From: Brevibacillus porteri
Lineage (GTDB): Bacteria; Bacillota; Bacilli; Brevibacillales; Brevibacillaceae
DNA length: 64,000 bases
NCBI RefSeq assembly: GCF_003013475.1
Contig: NZ_PXZO01000067.1
Location: 1-64,000 of the forward strand
Direction: 5' to 3'
In this document: piece by piece, positions 1 to 12,240 of the stretch
Layout of the letters: each line of letters opens with the position of its first letter
Numbering within the stretch: the first letter of the stretch is position 1
Translations under genes and position numbers: made by a program
The notes under the pieces: model-generated
The model's input: the letters and a program-made list of their open reading frames with translations, nothing else
Told to the model about the DNA's origin: nothing
Databases searched by the model: none

Positions 1-88
1 CCCTCATAGACGATGAGGTTGATAGGTTCGGTGTGGAAGCGCGGTAACGCGTGGAGCTGACGAATACTAATCGGTCGAGGACTTATCC
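1..88 (+). rRNA. 23S rRNA, 3' end only
   Basis: The first 88 bases match the conserved 3' terminus of bacterial 23S rRNA, including the segment around 60-88 with CGAATACTAATCGGTCGAGG and the final ACTTATCC. The rest of the gene lies before the window. No 5S gene follows before the terminator at 137-171, so this operon either ends with 23S or carries its 5S upstream. The end is set to within a few bases. Confidence 0.93.
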
Positions 89-136
89 ACACACTTAGCA
101 ACTGATCATGCAGATCCAGTTTTCAGGGAATAAAAG

Positions 137-171
137 AAACCTTCTTGCTGATGATGGCAGGAAGGTTTTTT
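137..171 (+). terminator. Terminator of the rRNA operon, probably bidirectional
   Basis: A 12-bp stem (AAACCTTC at 137-144 with GAAGGTTT at 161-168, extended inward by a wobble and three pairs) is followed by a T run. It lies between the 23S end and the convergent yaaC gene and could stop transcripts from both sides. Confidence 0.85.
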
Positions 172-198
172 CGTGTAGAGAAAGCAGTGGCAGGAAAA

Positions 199-1212
199 CT
201 AATACAGATCGGACGGCAAAGAGGGAAGGGACATCCGGTGATTTCGGTGAAAATGTCTTCGAATAACCGAGGGGAAAGTATCCATGTGGTTATCCAAAAA
301 ATGTTCGACCAAATATCGCTCAACAAGTCCGTGAGACATCGTCAGCTCTCCCCACCACTCCGTTTCATAGCGGCAAAGCATGCTGAGTACATAAAGCAGC
401 AAGTAATGACTAGCCCATTCGGGAAGAGGTAGAGAAGAAGCAGACCCATTCCAGAAGAAGAGGACGTTCTGATGCAAACGAAATAACGGGTGTTGATCCA
501 GTTCAGACAGGGCACACTGAGGAAGGGTCAGTTCCTTTATATTTTTGTTATTTACCGAAGCGAGTTTTTCCAAGTTACAAATAGCTGGAGCAAGCCTGCG
601 AATGTATTGGATGAAGGTCTCAGTTGAATAGGATAAGGGCCCGTCCGTTTTTTCAGGAAAGGTAATGCGAACCAAATCATCCTGACTGATTTGATCAATC
701 TTTAGCGTTAACCAGTTACGTGGTTTATCCGTAGCAATTCCGTAACTATCGCTGACGCTGGGGATGGATGAAAATAAGTTATGGACTGAATAGCGATCTT
801 GTAACGGCGCAAGCTGGAACGCGTGAGCTAATTGGGCAAAAAAACCTTCCTTTTGTGGACGAACTTCATCCTCCATTAGCATATAGGCGTTTCGTTTAAG
901 CTTTCGTGTCGTGACACCATGTTGAAGAACACGACTGTTTTGGGGATAATACGGATCTCGAGTCAATAACATCGCCTTCAACAAGTGAGAGCATCCATAA
1001 AACAGCAGTAATGGCTGGATGGACAAGTCGGCAACAGCGGAAGTGGAATAAAAATGTCTGGCTTGTCTCCAGAGAAACAGGAAACGCGAGCTTTGTTGAA
1101 AAGCTAGTCGCTCGGCATGCTCAACACCCATGTCATGATAGCAGGCAGCCAAATATTTACGTGCAGTTGGTTCTGTCTCAAAATAGCGTAATGTTTTCCA
1201 AGCGTTATCCAT
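199..1212 (-). CDS. yaaC: YaaC-like conserved protein
   Basis: A 337-residue protein of the YaaC family, found next to guaB near the origin of Bacillus-type chromosomes; its function is unknown. No signal peptide or obvious catalytic motif is seen. The N-terminus (MDNAWKTLRYFETEPTARKYL) and a 'GCSHLLKAMLLTRDPYYP' stretch are the recognisable parts. I choose ATG at 1212 rather than the in-frame GTG at 1221 because AAGGTGGG sits at the right distance before the ATG. It is convergent with the rrn operon and divergent from guaB, which is the B. subtilis arrangement. Family call is firm, role unknown. Confidence 0.88.
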   Translation of the reverse strand: MDNAWKTLRYFETEPTARKYLAACYHDMGVEHAERLAFQQSSRFLFLWRQARHFYSTSAVADLSIQPLLLFYGCSHLLKAMLLTRDPYYPQNSRVLQHGVTTRKLKRNAYMLMEDEVRPQKEGFFAQLAHAFQLAPLQDRYSVHNLFSSIPSVSDSYGIATDKPRNWLTLKIDQISQDDLVRITFPEKTDGPLSYSTETFIQYIRRLAPAICNLEKLASVNNKNIKELTLPQCALSELDQHPLFRLHQNVLFFWNGSASSLPLPEWASHYLLLYVLSMLCRYETEWWGELTMSHGLVERYLVEHFLDNHMDTFPSVIRRHFHRNHRMSLPSLPSDLY

Positions 1213-1313
1213 GATACCCACCTTAGCAATTTTCGTAATATGGTTAAGTTTCCCTAATTGTTTTTTGATTTATCTGTCTAATTGAATCTATAACCGAACG
1301 ATATACTCATTTC

Positions 1314-1343
1314 TTGACAGTAAATTAAGCCGTTTGTTAAACT
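1314..1343 (+). promoter_or_regulatory. Sigma-A promoter of guaB
   Basis: TTGACA at 1314-1319 and TAAACT at 1338-1343 are 18 bp apart, 35 bp before the guaB start. The -35 is perfect and the -10 matches four of six. Confidence 0.6.
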
Positions 1344-1350
1344 GTCTTAA

Positions 1351-2838
<1,488 letters not shown>

Positions 2839-2861
2839 GCGAAAAATAGTACGGAAGACCT

Positions 2862-2896
2862 AAATCCCCTTTCTTTTAATAAGAGAGGGGATTTTT
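2862..2896 (+). terminator. guaB terminator
   Basis: AAATCCCCT and AGGGGATTT pair around a short A/T-rich loop and are followed by T residues, directly after guaB. Confidence 0.85.
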
Positions 2897-3025
2897 ACTA
2901 GCTACTAACATGTGGAAATGGGAGGAATCTCGCTTCAAGCCTCCCTACAACCTATGGTACACTTACAATTGTGTGCTTGTTTCATGAAAAATGAAATCGA
3001 TAGAAATAGGAGAGTGAGAGATTAC

Positions 3026-4342
3026 ATGAAGCGAAAGACATGGACAAAGCGATTGACAGGTCTGTTCCTTTCGGTCGCTGTTTTTGCTACAGCAATGGGA
3101 GGAATGGTTTCAAAGGTGGAAGCTGCCCCTGTAGCATCTCAAGCGAATTTACAACTGGAAGCGAAGTCTGCCATTCTTGTTGAGGCATCGACGGGAAGGG
3201 TTATCTATAGTAAAGATCCTGACGTAGCACTTCCGGTAGCTAGCATGAGTAAAATTATGTCTGAATACCTGGTTCAAGAAGCCGTCAAACAAAAGAAAAT
3301 TAACTGGGATGATGTTGTCCCGGTAAGTGAGTATGCTTTTTATATCGCGAAAATTTCAGATTCGTCTGGTGTGTACCTGAATTTAGGTGAATCATTTACA
3401 GTTAAACAATTGTCAGAAGCGATGACAGTCGTTTCTGCTAACGACGCAACCGTACTTTTGGCTGAGAAGGTCGCAGGCAGTGAAGCTGCCTTTGTTGAAA
3501 TGATGAACAAAAAAGCAGTAGAGCTTGGTATGAAAAATACGATGTTTGTCACTTCTACAGGTTTGCCAGCTAATGAGTTGGGCCCGTATTCAGTGAAAAC
3601 CGATCAACCAGAAAATCTGATGTCGGCACGCGATTCGGCTATCCTCGCACGTGCTCTGATCCGTGATTTCCCTGAGGCATTGGAAGTTTCCAAAAAAACA
3701 AACTTCACATTCCGAACAGGTACCCCACAAGAGTGGAGCAAGAAAAGCTTCAACTGGATGCTGCCTGGTCTGATTAGCTACTATCCGGGCGTAGATGGAT
3801 TGAAAACAGGGCATACACTTGCAGCGGGCTATTGCTTTACAGGGACGGCTGTTCGTGACAACATGCGTTTGATTAGTGTAGTAATGAATACAGATAGCAA
3901 TACAAAGCGTTTCGCGGAGACCAGAAAACTGTTTGACTACGGTTTTAACAATTACAAACTGACGAAACAAATGGACAAGAATGTACCAGTTAAAGGGTTT
4001 GAAATAGCCCCTGTGAAAAACGGTGTAGAGGTAACAGTTCCAGCCGTTACAGGTAGCGAAGTAAATATGATTACAAAGATCGGTACAGAAGCAAAATTCA
4101 CACCAACTGTTACCTTCCAGGAGCTGACCGCGCCAATTACGCAAGGACAGGTTGTCGGTAAGATCGTATTGAAAGAAGAAGGCATGAAGGATACGGATTA
4201 TTTGCAGCCTGAAGACGCGACAAAAGCAGGTGTTGATGTAGTAGCAGGACAGGCAGTAGAGGAAGCGAGCTGGATTCGTCTGTTCTTCCGCAGCATCATA
4301 GAGTTTTTCAGCAATTTGTTTAGCAGTGGAACAGGAAATTAA
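3026..4342 (+). CDS. dacA: D-alanyl-D-alanine carboxypeptidase, PBP5 type
   Basis: Trims the terminal D-Ala from peptidoglycan pentapeptides outside the membrane. The 438-residue protein starts at the ATG at 3026, with AGGAGAGTGAG before it; an upstream in-frame ATG lacks a site. Residues 1-33 are a signal peptide (KR-rich, hydrophobic, then VEAAP). The three penicillin-binding motifs are intact: S73-M-S-K76, a SAN triad and KTG. A PBP5 C-terminal beta domain is followed by an amphipathic helix (SWIRLFFRSIIEFFSNLF), the usual membrane anchor. Own unit, between guaB and pdxS. Confidence 0.97.
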   Translation: MKRKTWTKRLTGLFLSVAVFATAMGGMVSKVEAAPVASQANLQLEAKSAILVEASTGRVIYSKDPDVALPVASMSKIMSEYLVQEAVKQKKINWDDVVPVSEYAFYIAKISDSSGVYLNLGESFTVKQLSEAMTVVSANDATVLLAEKVAGSEAAFVEMMNKKAVELGMKNTMFVTSTGLPANELGPYSVKTDQPENLMSARDSAILARALIRDFPEALEVSKKTNFTFRTGTPQEWSKKSFNWMLPGLISYYPGVDGLKTGHTLAAGYCFTGTAVRDNMRLISVVMNTDSNTKRFAETRKLFDYGFNNYKLTKQMDKNVPVKGFEIAPVKNGVEVTVPAVTGSEVNMITKIGTEAKFTPTVTFQELTAPITQGQVVGKIVLKEEGMKDTDYLQPEDATKAGVDVVAGQAVEEASWIRLFFRSIIEFFSNLFSSGTGN

Positions 4343-4356
4343 ATAATGGTTGTTTT

Positions 4357-4439
4357 CCCCTACATCTATCGTTTACAATGACGGTAACAGGAACCATAAC
4401 ACCGCATAACAGTTTCGGTTCTGACTCATGATGTAGGGG
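4357..4439 (+). promoter_or_regulatory. pdxST promoter inside a 10-bp inverted repeat
   Basis: A likely promoter, TTTACA (4372-4377), 17 bp, CATAAC (4395-4400), lies between the two arms of an exact inverted repeat, CCCCTACATC (4357-4366) and GATGTAGGGG (4430-4439). The right arm covers the pdxS ribosome binding site. The left arm is upstream of the predicted transcript start, so the repeat is more likely a DNA site than an RNA hairpin unless another promoter reads through. Confidence 0.45.
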
Positions 4440-4447
4440 GTAATGAC

Positions 4448-5332
4448 ATGGTACAAGTAGGAACATCCCGCGTAAAAAGAGGTATGGCTGAAATGCAAAA
4501 AGGCGGCGTTATTATGGACGTCGTAAATGCTGAACAAGCAAAAATTGCAGAAGCAGCGGGTGCTGTTGCTGTAATGGCTTTGGAGCGTGTACCGTCTGAC
4601 ATTCGTGCAGCTGGTGGAGTTGCGCGTATGGCGGACCTTAGCATTGTAGAGGAAGTACTGAAAGCTGTTTCGATCCCTGTTATGGCAAAAGCTCGTATCG
4701 GTCATTTTGTTGAAGCGCGTGTTCTTGAGTCTCTGGGTGTAGATTATCTCGATGAGAGTGAAGTACTCACTCCGGCAGATGACTTGTACCATATCAATAA
4801 AAAAGAGTTCACTGTACCGTTTGTATGTGGCGCCCGTGATCTGGGTGAAGCTCTCCGTCGTATCGGAGAAGGTGCATCCATGATCCGCACAAAAGGTGAG
4901 CCAGGAACCGGAAACATTGTAGAGGCTGTTCGTCATATGCGTACGATGATGTCCCAAATCCGCAAAGTGCAAGCCATGTCCTACGATGAACTGATGGCGG
5001 AAGCCAAAAACCTGGGTGCTCCATACGAACTTCTTGAAGCGGTACACAAAACAGGTAAGCTGCCAGTCGTAAACTTCGCAGCAGGCGGAGTAGCAACACC
5101 AGCAGATGCTGCCCTGATGATGCAATTGGGCTCCGATGGCGTGTTTGTTGGATCTGGTATCTTTAAATCAGAGAATCCAGAGAAGTTTGCTCGCGCGATT
5201 GTGGAAGCGACCACCCACTACACGGATTACGAACTGATTGCTCGCGTATCCAAAGGCTTGGGGACGGCAATGCCAGGTATCGAAATCTCCAAAATTCGTG
5301 AAGCTGATCGCATGCAAGAGCGCGGCTGGTAA
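4448..5332 (+). CDS. pdxS: Pyridoxal 5'-phosphate synthase, lyase subunit PdxS
   Basis: Forms PLP from ribose 5-phosphate, glyceraldehyde 3-phosphate and ammonia supplied by PdxT. The 294-residue (beta/alpha)8 protein carries the conserved Lys81 ([10 protein letters not shown]) for the first imine with ribose 5-phosphate and a second lysine region further on; the phosphate-binding GG motifs ([13 protein letters not shown]) are intact. Start ATG 4448 follows GTAGGGGG. pdxT starts 10 bp downstream, so the two are co-transcribed as usual for this 24-mer complex. Confidence 0.98.
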   Translation: MVQVGTSRVKRGMAEMQKGGVIMDVVNAEQAKIAEAAGAVAVMALERVPSDIRAAGGVARMADLSIVEEVLKAVSIPVMAKARIGHFVEARVLESLGVDYLDESEVLTPADDLYHINKKEFTVPFVCGARDLGEALRRIGEGASMIRTKGEPGTGNIVEAVRHMRTMMSQIRKVQAMSYDELMAEAKNLGAPYELLEAVHKTGKLPVVNFAAGGVATPADAALMMQLGSDGVFVGSGIFKSENPEKFARAIVEATTHYTDYELIARVSKGLGTAMPGIEISKIREADRMQERGW

Positions 5333-5342
5333 GGTGAGTAGC

Positions 5343-5918
5343 ATGAAAATCGGCGTACTCGCTCTACAAGGAGCTGTAGCAGAACATGTGCGACTGCTAG
5401 AAGAGGTTGGTGCCACAGCCGTCCCGGTCAAAAAAGTAGAAGAACTGGATGACCTCGACGGGCTGGTCATTCCCGGCGGAGAGAGCACCACGATTAGCAA
5501 GCTGATGCACAAGTACGGATTCATGGAGGCGGTTCAAGAGTTCGGTAAGGCGAACAAGCCGATCTTCGGAACTTGCGCAGGAGCGATCCTTCTGGCAAAA
5601 CAGATTCAAGGACAAGACGATTGCCATCTAGGGTTGATGGACATCAAAGTCGAGCGGAATGCTTTTGGTCGCCAAAAGGAGAGCTTTGAAGTTTTGATGC
5701 CTGTTGCGGGTGTGGCGGCAGATTACCCGGCAGTGTTCATCCGGGCACCGTATATCATGGAAGTGGGAGAGAACGGTCAAGTCTTGGCCAAGCACGAAGA
5801 CAAGATTGTTGTCGCCCGAAGCGGTCACTATTTGGCAGCAGCCTTTCACCCAGAATTGACCGAAGATACAAGACTGCACAAATACTTCCTCGACATGGTC
5901 AAGGAATACAGAAGCTAG
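5343..5918 (+). CDS. pdxT: Pyridoxal 5'-phosphate synthase, glutaminase subunit PdxT
   Basis: Class I glutamine amidotransferase that hydrolyses glutamine and channels ammonia to PdxS. 191 residues, standard length. The triad is visible: Cys78 in FGTCAGAILL, His169 and Glu171 in FHPELT; the oxyanion-hole PGGEST motif is at 44-49. The ATG at 5343 is chosen by its position just after pdxS (GGTGAGTAGC before it) and because MKIGVLALQGAV is the normal family N-terminus. Ends before a strong terminator. Confidence 0.98.
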   Translation: MKIGVLALQGAVAEHVRLLEEVGATAVPVKKVEELDDLDGLVIPGGESTTISKLMHKYGFMEAVQEFGKANKPIFGTCAGAILLAKQIQGQDDCHLGLMDIKVERNAFGRQKESFEVLMPVAGVAADYPAVFIRAPYIMEVGENGQVLAKHEDKIVVARSGHYLAAAFHPELTEDTRLHKYFLDMVKEYRS

Positions 5919-5929
5919 CTGTCATACCG

Positions 5930-5968
5930 GAAGATCGGCCGTCAAAAAGGCGCCGATCTTCTTTTTTT
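5930..5968 (+). terminator. pdxST terminator
   Basis: GAAGATCGGC (5930-5939) pairs exactly with GCCGATCTTC (5952-5961), followed by seven T residues. Confidence 0.93.
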
Positions 5969-6029
5969 CTGAAAAGATCGAGGTGGGCTGCTCTTTACAT
6001 ACGTATAGAACCTGTAGTACAGTTAACAA

Positions 6030-7606
<1,577 letters not shown>

Positions 7607-7624
7607 TAAGCAAGAGATAAGGAA

Positions 7625-7663
7625 AGCAGCTCTTGATCCATAACGGGTCAAGGGCTGTTTTAT
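7625..7663 (+). terminator. serS terminator
   Basis: CAGCTCTTGATCC pairs with GGGTCAAGGGCTG around a short loop, followed by TTTTA. Confidence 0.8.
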
Positions 7664-7702
7664 ATTGTGTACTAATACAGGTGGAATTTTTTAAAAAACG
7701 TG

Positions 7703-7731
7703 TTGCACTGTACTAATCTCTGTTATATAAT
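7703..7731 (+). promoter_or_regulatory. Sigma-A promoter of the 50-residue zinc-finger gene
   Basis: TTGCAC (7703-7708) and a perfect TATAAT (7726-7731) are separated by exactly 17 bp, about 50 bp before the start codon. Confidence 0.75.
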
Positions 7732-7736
7732 AAAAA
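7719..7736 (+). repeat. 18-bp direct repeat around a -10 element, copy 1
   Basis: TCTGTTATATAATAAAAA occurs here and again at 7955-7972, before two neighbouring genes. Each copy contains TATAAT. Confidence 0.7.
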
Positions 7737-7782
7737 CAAATTTTAAGAATATTGTTTTAATACAGAAATGGAGGAATGGAGA

Positions 7783-7935
7783 ATGGACTGCTATCGATGT
7801 GAAGGAAACGGAGAACAAAATTGCCCAAAATGTGGAGGCGTTGGTCATGATGCCAACGGAGCGGCTTGCCACAATTGCTTGGGAGATGGTCATGTATGCT
7901 GCAGCCATTGCAGTGGCAGCGGGTATCAGGAGTAA
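7783..7935 (+). CDS. 50-residue stand-alone DnaJ-like zinc-finger protein
   Basis: A short gene with its own sigma-A promoter and a GGAGG site eight bases before ATG. The whole protein is four CxxCxGxG motifs: CYRCEGNG (3-10), CPKCGGVG (14-21), CHNCLGDG (29-36) and CSHCSGSG (40-47). That is the exact number found in the cysteine-rich domain of DnaJ, without J-domain or substrate domain. Two zinc ions are expected. Known relatives of this idea are the two-motif anti-TRAP protein and small YuiA-like proteins, but I do not assign either. Function unknown; possible roles are protein or RNA binding. It lies between serS and the glyoxylate genes with no shared operon. Confidence 0.85.
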   Translation: MDCYRCEGNGEQNCPKCGGVGHDANGAACHNCLGDGHVCCSHCSGSGYQE

Positions 7936-7954
7936 GGACATTTTTTTTGCTCTT

Positions 7955-7972
7955 TCTGTTATATAATAAAAA
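7955..7972 (+). repeat. 18-bp direct repeat around a -10 element, copy 2
   Basis: Same 18 bases as at 7719-7736. This copy supplies a perfect TATAAT (7962-7967) about 60 bp before aceB; no good -35 is seen 17 bp upstream, which suggests an activator or a T-rich upstream element. Confidence 0.65.
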
Positions 7973-8026
7973 ACATTTTATCAATCTGTATCATAATAAC
8001 TTTGAAGTGAGGGAGGAGGAGCTGTT

Positions 8027-9634
8027 TTGACTACCGTACCAACGAATCCATATCCGCTGGAGGTGCAGATTTCCGGTGAGATGCACCCCGGTTATCAAGA
8101 TATCCTGACACCAGAAGCGATTCAATTCGTGATGAAGCTGGAGCAAAGATTTGGCGACAGACGACAACAATTGTTGGCTAAACGCGTGGAGCGTCAATTG
8201 CAGATCGATACAGGTCAACTGCCCGATTTTCTACAGGAAACAGCGGATATTCGTAAAGGAGATTGGACTGTTGCTCCATTGCCCAAAGATTTGCAGGACA
8301 GACGGGTGGAGATTACGGGACCTTCGGGTGATCGGAAAATGGTCATCAATGCACTGAACTCGGGTGCTCGGCTTTTCATGGCTGATTTTGAGGACGCCAA
8401 CTCACCGACATGGGAGAACACCATCCAAGGCCAAATCAACATGAAGGATGCGGTACGCCGCAATATCTCTTACATCAGTCCGGAAGGCAAATCATACACC
8501 CTCAATGAAAAGACAGCGGTTTTGATCGTGCGTCCTCGTGGCTGGCATCTTGAAGAAAAGCACATTCTCCTCGATCGAAAACCGATCTCCGGCAGCCTGC
8601 TTGACTTCGGACTTTACTTTTACCACAACGTAGACGCTCTTATCGCGAATCAGACAGCACCGTATTTCTACTTACCGAAACTGGAGAGCCATCTGGAGGC
8701 TCGCCTCTGGAACGACGTCTTCCTTTTCGCGCAGGATGAATTAAATATTCCACGCGGCACGATTCGCGCGACAGTATTGATCGAGACGATTCTTGCAGCT
8801 TTTGAGATGGATGAGATTCTGTACGAGCTGCGCGAGCATAGTGCAGGACTGAATTGCGGACGTTGGGATTACATTTTCAGCTATATCAAAAAGCTGCGGA
8901 ATCAGCCTGATGTCATTACACCGGATCGTGCCCAAGTAACCATGACAGTTCCGTTCATGAAAGCATACACCACGCTGGCCGTGAAGACTTGCCATAAACG
9001 GATGGCGCCTTGCATTGGCGGAATGGCTGCACAAATTCCGGTGAAAAATGACCCGGTACAAAATGCAGAAGCCATCGCCAAAGTGCGCGCTGACAAAGAG
9101 CGGGAAGCGTACGATGGACATGATGGGACGTGGGTTGCTCACCCAGGGCTAGTGCCGGTAGCTATGGAAGTGTTCGATCGCTTGATGAGAGAGCCGAACC
9201 AAATCTGGTACAAACGTGAAGATGTGGATGTATCCGCTAAGAAACTGCTGGCAGTTCCAGAGGGCACGATTACAGAAGCGGGTGTCCGTACGAACATAAG
9301 CGTAGGCATACAGTACATCGAGGCTTGGTTGCGAGGCTCTGGGGCTGTACCGATCAACAATCTGATGGAGGATGCGGCTACAGCAGAAATTTCGCGGGCA
9401 CAAGTCTGGCAATGGATGCGTCATCGTCACGGAGTCTTGCAGGATGGTAGAAAGGTGACGGAAGGTTTGGTGAAGCAATGGTTGAGTGAGGAGCTGCAAG
9501 CGATCAAGCAAGCGATCGGCCAAGAGAGGTACGACAACAGCAAGTATCCGATTGCTGGTGATCTGTTCTTGCAATTGGTAACGACAGAAGATTTCGAAGA
9601 CTTCCTAACTGTACCGGGTTATCGCTATTTGTAA
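8027..9634 (+). CDS. aceB: Malate synthase A
   Basis: Condenses glyoxylate with acetyl-CoA to malate, second step of the glyoxylate shunt. 535 residues, as expected for the A isoform. Recognisable pieces are [12 protein letters not shown], the [30 protein letters not shown] active-site strand region and [16 protein letters not shown]. It starts with TTG at 8027, set by GGAGGAGG six bases before it. aceA follows 26 bp later, so the two form an operon that lets the cell grow on acetate or fatty acids. Confidence 0.97.
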   Translation: MTTVPTNPYPLEVQISGEMHPGYQDILTPEAIQFVMKLEQRFGDRRQQLLAKRVERQLQIDTGQLPDFLQETADIRKGDWTVAPLPKDLQDRRVEITGPSGDRKMVINALNSGARLFMADFEDANSPTWENTIQGQINMKDAVRRNISYISPEGKSYTLNEKTAVLIVRPRGWHLEEKHILLDRKPISGSLLDFGLYFYHNVDALIANQTAPYFYLPKLESHLEARLWNDVFLFAQDELNIPRGTIRATVLIETILAAFEMDEILYELREHSAGLNCGRWDYIFSYIKKLRNQPDVITPDRAQVTMTVPFMKAYTTLAVKTCHKRMAPCIGGMAAQIPVKNDPVQNAEAIAKVRADKEREAYDGHDGTWVAHPGLVPVAMEVFDRLMREPNQIWYKREDVDVSAKKLLAVPEGTITEAGVRTNISVGIQYIEAWLRGSGAVPINNLMEDAATAEISRAQVWQWMRHRHGVLQDGRKVTEGLVKQWLSEELQAIKQAIGQERYDNSKYPIAGDLFLQLVTTEDFEDFLTVPGYRYL

Positions 9635-9660
9635 AAATAAAAAGAGTGGGGGAAATGAAA

Positions 9661-10950
9661 ATGACGAAGGCAAACAAGCAAGAAGCGATTCAACAGGTGG
9701 AGCAAAGCTGGCAAGGCGAGCGTTTTGAAGGAATTACACGTCCATATACGGCAGAAGATGTCGTTCGTCTGCGCGGTTCCGTACAAATTGAACATACGCT
9801 GGCTCGTTTAGGGGCAGAACGTCTGTGGAGCCTCTTGCATACCGAGCACCATATTAAAGCGTTGGGGGCTTTGACCGGGAATCAAGCGATTCAGCAGGTA
9901 AAGGCAGGATTAAAAGCGATTTATTTGAGTGGCTGGCAGGTAGCGGCCGATGCCAATCTGTCTGGTCAGATGTATCCTGATCAAAGCCTCTACCCGGCAA
10001 ACAGTGTTCCCCAAGTCGTAAAAAGAATTAATCAGGCATTGCAACGGGCTGATCAGATCGATCAATCAGAAGGGGGTACCGAGACGAATTGGTTTGCTCC
10101 GATCGTAGCAGATGCAGAAGCGGGCTTTGGTGGGCCACTGAACGTCTTCGAATTGATGAAGGGTATGATTGAAGCGGGCGCAGCAGGGGTGCATTTTGAA
10201 GACCAGCTGGCTTCCGAGAAAAAATGCGGCCATATGGGTGGGAAGGTACTGATTCCGACGCAAGCAGCCGTCCGTAACCTGATTTCCGCACGATTTGCGG
10301 CAGATGTGATGGGGGTTCCAACGATTATCGTGGCACGTACCGATGCAAATGGCGCTTTCCTGATTACCAGCGACATCGACGAGCAGGATAAACCATTTCT
10401 GACGGGTGAACGAACAGCAGAAGGCTTCTTCCGTCTACGCGGCGGATTGGATGCGGCGATTGCCCGTGGACTGGCGTACGCTCCTTATGCAGATTTGATC
10501 TGGTGCGAGACCTCTGAGCCGAATTTGGAGGAAGCACGCCGTTTTGCAGAAGCGATCCATGCCAAATACCCGGGCAAGCTGTTAGCGTACAATTGCTCTC
10601 CTTCTTTCAACTGGAAAAAGAAGCTGGATGAACAGACGATTGCTCGCTTCCAGGAAGAGATCGGCGAGATGGGCTACAAGTTCCAATTTGTCACGCTTGC
10701 TGGCTTCCACTCCCTGAATTACAGCATGTTTGAACTGGCGCGCGGCTATCGTGACCGCGGAATGGCTGCCTACTCTGAATTGCAGCAGGCTGAGTTTGCC
10801 AGCGAAGTACATGGCTATACGGCGACTCGTCATCAGCGTGAAGTTGGTACCGGGTATTTCGATGAGGTCGCGCAGATTATCTCTGGCGGCAATTCCTCTA
10901 CGACTGCGCTTAGCGGGTCGACGGAAGAGGAGCAATTCGCCCATAATTAA
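9661..10950 (+). CDS. aceA: Isocitrate lyase
   Basis: Splits isocitrate into succinate and glyoxylate. 429 residues; the signature loop [10 protein letters not shown] with the catalytic Cys is intact, as are the metal-binding DAEAGFGG and the WCETSEPN segments. Three in-frame starts are possible; ATG 9661 best fits the GTGGGGGA site (eight bases away), while 9646 and 9655 lie in or on that site. Second gene of the aceBA unit, closed by a terminator at 10973. Confidence 0.97.
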   Translation: MTKANKQEAIQQVEQSWQGERFEGITRPYTAEDVVRLRGSVQIEHTLARLGAERLWSLLHTEHHIKALGALTGNQAIQQVKAGLKAIYLSGWQVAADANLSGQMYPDQSLYPANSVPQVVKRINQALQRADQIDQSEGGTETNWFAPIVADAEAGFGGPLNVFELMKGMIEAGAAGVHFEDQLASEKKCGHMGGKVLIPTQAAVRNLISARFAADVMGVPTIIVARTDANGAFLITSDIDEQDKPFLTGERTAEGFFRLRGGLDAAIARGLAYAPYADLIWCETSEPNLEEARRFAEAIHAKYPGKLLAYNCSPSFNWKKKLDEQTIARFQEEIGEMGYKFQFVTLAGFHSLNYSMFELARGYRDRGMAAYSELQQAEFASEVHGYTATRHQREVGTGYFDEVAQIISGGNSSTTALSGSTEEEQFAHN

Positions 10951-10972
10951 ATAGGAAAAACGAAGGACTACG

Positions 10973-11004
10973 GTGGTTCTCTGGTATTCAGAGGGCCACT
11001 TTTT
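10973..11004 (+). terminator. aceBA terminator
   Basis: GTGGTTCTCTG pairs with CAGAGGGCCAC around GTATT (two G-U pairs), then TTTTTG. Confidence 0.8.
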
Positions 11005-11020
11005 GCGTTCACGTCTATTT

Positions 11021-11085
11021 TTCATAGAGTCTTAATAGCTTTTTAACAACGCATTTATATCAGTTTCATTTTTGTTGTTTACGAT
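11021..11085 (+). promoter_or_regulatory. PhoP-box array and promoter of the ABC/phosphoesterase operon
   Basis: Five hexamers lie exactly 11 bp apart: TTCATA (11021), TTAATA (11032), TTAACA (11043), TTTATA (11054) and TTCATT (11065). Bacillus PhoP binds direct repeats of TT(A/C/T)ACA with this period. A possible -10, TACGAT (11080-11085), follows the last box by 10 bp, which is the usual place for PhoP-activated promoters that lack a good -35. None of the boxes is a perfect match except TTAACA, so the call rests mainly on phase and on the genes downstream. Confidence 0.6.
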
Positions 11086-11142
11086 TAGCTTAGAAAAAAC
11101 AAAGGAATCAAACACAAATAAAAACGAAAAGGGGCCTTAAAG

Positions 11143-12240
11143 ATGAGAGGGAACCAGTTAAGCTGGAAACGAACTGTTGTTGTCATGACATCCGTTTTTC
11201 TGCTTGCGGGATGTGCCACCGAGACGAAATCAGGCACTTCTCTGGATACGTCGCAATTGACCCTGGATCAAATCGTGGAAAAAGCAAAGCAGGAGGGAGA
11301 AGTCAACTCCGTGGGTATGCCGGACACGTGGGCAAACTGGGGAGAGACTTGGGGCAATCTCGCAAAGGAATACGGCTTGAAGCATACGGACACGGACATG
11401 TCGAGCGCAGAAGAATTGGCTAAATTTGAAGCGGAAAAAGAAGACGCCACAGCAGATATCGGTGACGTAGGCATCGCTTTTGGACCGTTAGCCAAGCAAA
11501 AAGGGCTGACGCTGCCTTACAAAACCTCTTACTGGAACGACATTCCCGACTGGGCAAAAGATGATGAAGGACATTGGTTGCTGGGCTATACCGGAACACT
11601 GGCCTTTATTACGGACAAGACAAAGGTACAAAATCCTCCCAAGACCTGGGCAGATTTGAAAAACGGCAGCTTCAAGATCGCGATCGGCGATGTCATGAAA
11701 GCGAATCAGGCACAATTTGCCGTACTGGCCGCGGCCTATGCTAATGGGGGAGATGAGAAAAATATTCAGCCCGGCATAGACTTTTTCGCTGAGTTGGCAA
11801 AAAACAAGCGGCTCAGTACGAGCGATCCGAGCCTTGCCAATCTAGAAAAGGGTGAGGTCGAAGTCGCTATCTTGTGGGACTTCAACGCGCTCGGGTACCG
11901 GGACAAAATCGATAAAAACCGCTTTGATGTCCTGATCCCGGAGGAAGCATCAGTCAGCAGCGGGTACGCAACTGTAATTAACAAGTACGCCAAGCACCCA
12001 CACGCTGCTATGTTGGCTCGTGAATACATTCTCTCCGACGCTGGACAGTCCAATCTGGCTCGTGGCTATGCTCGACCGATTCGTGCTAACGCCAAGCTGG
12101 ACGAATCCGCTAAAGCCATGCTGCTCCCCGATAAAATGTATAAAAACGCACGTCCGGTGGGCGATTTGACTGCTTGGGAAGAGACAGCTAAAAAATTGCC
12201 GCAGCTATGGCAAGAGCAGGTGTTAATCCATGTGCGCTAG
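11143..12240 (+). CDS. ABC importer substrate-binding lipoprotein
   Basis: A 365-residue family 1 extracellular solute-binding protein. Residues 1-23 are a lipoprotein signal (FLLAGC, lipid Cys24), so it is anchored on the outer face of the membrane. The fold class is that of iron(III), thiamine, polyamine and hexose-phosphate or aminoethylphosphonate binders (ThiB/AfuA/PhnS-like), visible in LGYTGTLAFITDKTKV and NPPKTWADLKNGSFKIAIGD. Start ATG 11143 follows AAAGGGG. First gene of a seven-gene operon behind PhoP-like boxes. The ligand cannot be read from sequence; context argues for a phosphoester or phosphonate. Confidence 0.88.
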   Translation: MRGNQLSWKRTVVVMTSVFLLAGCATETKSGTSLDTSQLTLDQIVEKAKQEGEVNSVGMPDTWANWGETWGNLAKEYGLKHTDTDMSSAEELAKFEAEKEDATADIGDVGIAFGPLAKQKGLTLPYKTSYWNDIPDWAKDDEGHWLLGYTGTLAFITDKTKVQNPPKTWADLKNGSFKIAIGDVMKANQAQFAVLAAAYANGGDEKNIQPGIDFFAELAKNKRLSTSDPSLANLEKGEVEVAILWDFNALGYRDKIDKNRFDVLIPEEASVSSGYATVINKYAKHPHAAMLAREYILSDAGQSNLARGYARPIRANAKLDESAKAMLLPDKMYKNARPVGDLTAWEETAKKLPQLWQEQVLIHVR

